NCBI RefSeq assembly: GCF_019343455.1
Contig: NZ_CP049362.1
Location: 3,658,001-3,722,000, forward strand
Reading direction: 5' to 3'
Source of the DNA: Alcaligenes ammonioxydans
Lineage (GTDB): Bacteria; Pseudomonadota; Gammaproteobacteria; Burkholderiales; Burkholderiaceae_B
Length of the DNA: 64,000 nt
The position numbers and the translations under genes were made by a program. Below, piece after piece: positions 62,745 to 64,000 of this stretch; position 1 is the first letter of the stretch; each line of letters begins with the position of its first letter. A model generated the notes under the pieces. It worked only from the letters and a program-made list of their open reading frames with translations. It did no database searches and had not been told where the DNA came from.

Positions 62745-64000
62745 ATGAGCAGCCCGGCCCCTGAAAACAACAAGCTCCTCTCGGACCGGATTCGGAAAGA
62801 GTGGCATCTGGTGTCGGGTTTGCTCATGTTACTGACCCTGCTGTTCAGCGTCGTGCGTGATGATGGTGCGCTGGGCAAACTTAATAACCTGATCTACGAC
62901 TTCACCATGGCGGCTGCATTCACGCAGCCCGCCCCGTCAGATATTGTTATCGTCGCCATCGACGACTACAGCATTTCCCAACTGGGATTCTGGCCTTGGC
63001 GACGTATCCATCATGCGCAACTGCTCGGCCGTCTTGCACAGGCACGCGCGGTTGGCATCGATCTGGTGTTTCAGGAACCCAACCCTGTCTACCCCAGTGA
63101 TGACCGTGCCTTGGCCCAAGCGATTGAGCAACACGGGCGCGTTGTACTGCCCTTGATTTATGACACCCAGCGCCAGGAAGTCAATACCGCGATTCCTATG
63201 CTGAGCCTGGCCGCAAAAGCGGCAGGCTACATCAACATCGAACCCGATTCGGATGGGGTGGTACGACGCGTCGCCCTGCAGCGACTCACCCCTTCTGACC
63301 AGATTCTGCCGCACTTCACGATCGCCATGTTGATGACGGGCGACGATGTGGATCTGGCCCTGCACGCCCTGAACGCCAGCCAATCCGACACGCCCCACAT
63401 TCCTTTCCTGGGCCGCAGCGGGCACTTTCAAACCGTCCCTTACTTTAATGTCCTCAATGGCGATATCCCGCCCTCCTTTTTCAAGGACAAATATGTATTG
63501 GTTGGAGCATGGGGGAGTGGGCTGGGCGACACCTTCCCCACTCCCTTATCCAAAGCCGGCCTGAGCAGCATGTCCGGGGTGGAAATTCTAGCCAATACCT
63601 TACAGGCCGTCCGCAGCGACAACTGGATACGCACTCCCCCGGCCTGGTTCATCGCCCTGGCCAGTTGCCTGCCCGTTCTGCTGGCTTGTCAGGTGCTGTT
63701 TTATCTGTCACCGCGCGCAACCTTGCTGGGCCTGATCGGCTTGGTCATTGCCATTTTGCTGGTGAACTGGGTGGCCATGCACGCCTTTGATCTGTGGATT
63801 CCACCCTTGGCCAGTCTGATGACTGTCCTGCTGGCCTATCCCCTTTGGCACTGGCGCAGTCAGGAAGCGGCGCTCAATCAGGTGACCGAGGAACTGAACA
63901 AGCTGCAACTGGAGTACCCCGATGTCAGGACAGCGCTGAACGAGCGCCTGTCCGGTCTAAGTACGCGCAACCTTCCCCATCGACTGACCCAGCTGCACAA
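62745..64000 (+). CDS. CHASE2-domain membrane sensor (cut by right edge)
   Basis: This gene starts at the ATG at 62745 (MSSPAPENNKLLSDRIRKEWHLV) and stays open to the window end (418 codons seen). A first membrane segment (VSGLLMLLTLLFSVV) is followed by a periplasmic CHASE2 domain with the usual DIVIVAIDDYSISQLGFWPWRR, AVGIDLVF and FKDKYVLVGAWGSGLGD. Three closely packed membrane segments come next, then a helical linker (SQEAALNQVTEELNKL). The output domain is outside the window; with the response regulator upstream a histidine kinase is most likely, a cyclase possible. The ribosome binding site is weak. Confidence 0.88.
   Translation, partial: MSSPAPENNKLLSDRIRKEWHLVSGLLMLLTLLFSVVRDDGALGKLNNLIYDFTMAAAFTQPAPSDIVIVAIDDYSISQLGFWPWRRIHHAQLLGRLAQARAVGIDLVFQEPNPVYPSDDRALAQAIEQHGRVVLPLIYDTQRQEVNTAIPMLSLAAKAAGYINIEPDSDGVVRRVALQRLTPSDQILPHFTIAMLMTGDDVDLALHALNASQSDTPHIPFLGRSGHFQTVPYFNVLNGDIPPSFFKDKYVLVGAWGSGLGDTFPTPLSKAGLSSMSGVEILANTLQAVRSDNWIRTPPAWFIALASCLPVLLACQVLFYLSPRATLLGLIGLVIAILLVNWVAMHAFDLWIPPLASLMTVLLAYPLWHWRSQEAALNQVTEELNKLQLEYPDVRTALNERLSGLSTRNLPHRLTQLH

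Overview
The window looks like chromosomal DNA of a betaproteobacterium of the Burkholderiales, most likely Alcaligenaceae (Alcaligenes/Achromobacter/Bordetella-like). This is inferred from the GC-rich coding style, the rpsL-rpsG-fusA-tuf-rpsJ order, a retention-module (LapA/BrtA-type) adhesin with its own type I exporter, and a short intergenic hairpin element of a kind I associate with that family. No database search was possible.

Layout. (1) 1-23033, minus strand: a type I secretion and biofilm-adhesin locus. Transcription order is TolC-like outer membrane protein, a 73-aa protein, ABC exporter, HlyD adaptor, LuxR-type regulator, giant adhesin. The adhesin starts at 16871 and runs off the left edge. 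At least 15.4 kb of it is a tandem array of 49 units of 315 bp (105 aa). Its frame is broken at three places (about 1757, 6800 and 7438-7455), so it appears as four pieces. (2) 23034-23924: AT-rich divergent control region. (3) 23925-36219, plus strand: fatty-acid utilisation. It holds an aldehyde dehydrogenase, a PsrA-like TetR regulator with a clear palindromic operator, fadE-fadA-fadB coupled by ATGA overlaps, then fadL, a hotdog thioesterase, a secreted chalcone-isomerase-fold protein and fadD. (4) 36374-41383, plus: assimilatory sulfite reduction, cysJ-cysI-cysG. (5) 41759-46235, minus: a tightly overlapping five-gene operon (peroxidase-like CMD protein, acyl-CoA-dehydrogenase-like flavoprotein, NrtA/SsuA-type ABC transporter), divergent from an AraC regulator (46365-47333). 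(6) 47663-60498, minus: str and S10 ribosomal genes. The S10 operon is split: rpsJ ends in a strong terminator, a betaine-type ABC transporter (ProV plus a fused substrate-binding/permease protein) follows, and rplC restarts from its own promoter. (7) 60919-64000, plus: OmpR-type response regulator, LysM-FecR exported protein and a CHASE2 membrane sensor cut by the right edge.

How they work together. The exporter genes should secrete the adhesin and hold it in the outer membrane through its N-terminal retention module, which carries a LapG-type dialanine site. The LapD/LapG partners are not in the window. The fad genes cover outer-membrane uptake (FadL), activation (FadD) and beta-oxidation (FadE, FadA, FadB), with two PsrA-type operators tying the two halves together. 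CysJ and CysI reduce sulfite using siroheme made by CysG.

Least expected features: the exact 20-unit (6.3 kb) higher-order duplication inside the adhesin with indels near its junction, an intrinsic terminator about 16 nt ahead of the adhesin start codon, the transporter wedged into the S10 operon, and the CHI-fold secreted protein embedded in the fatty-acid cluster.
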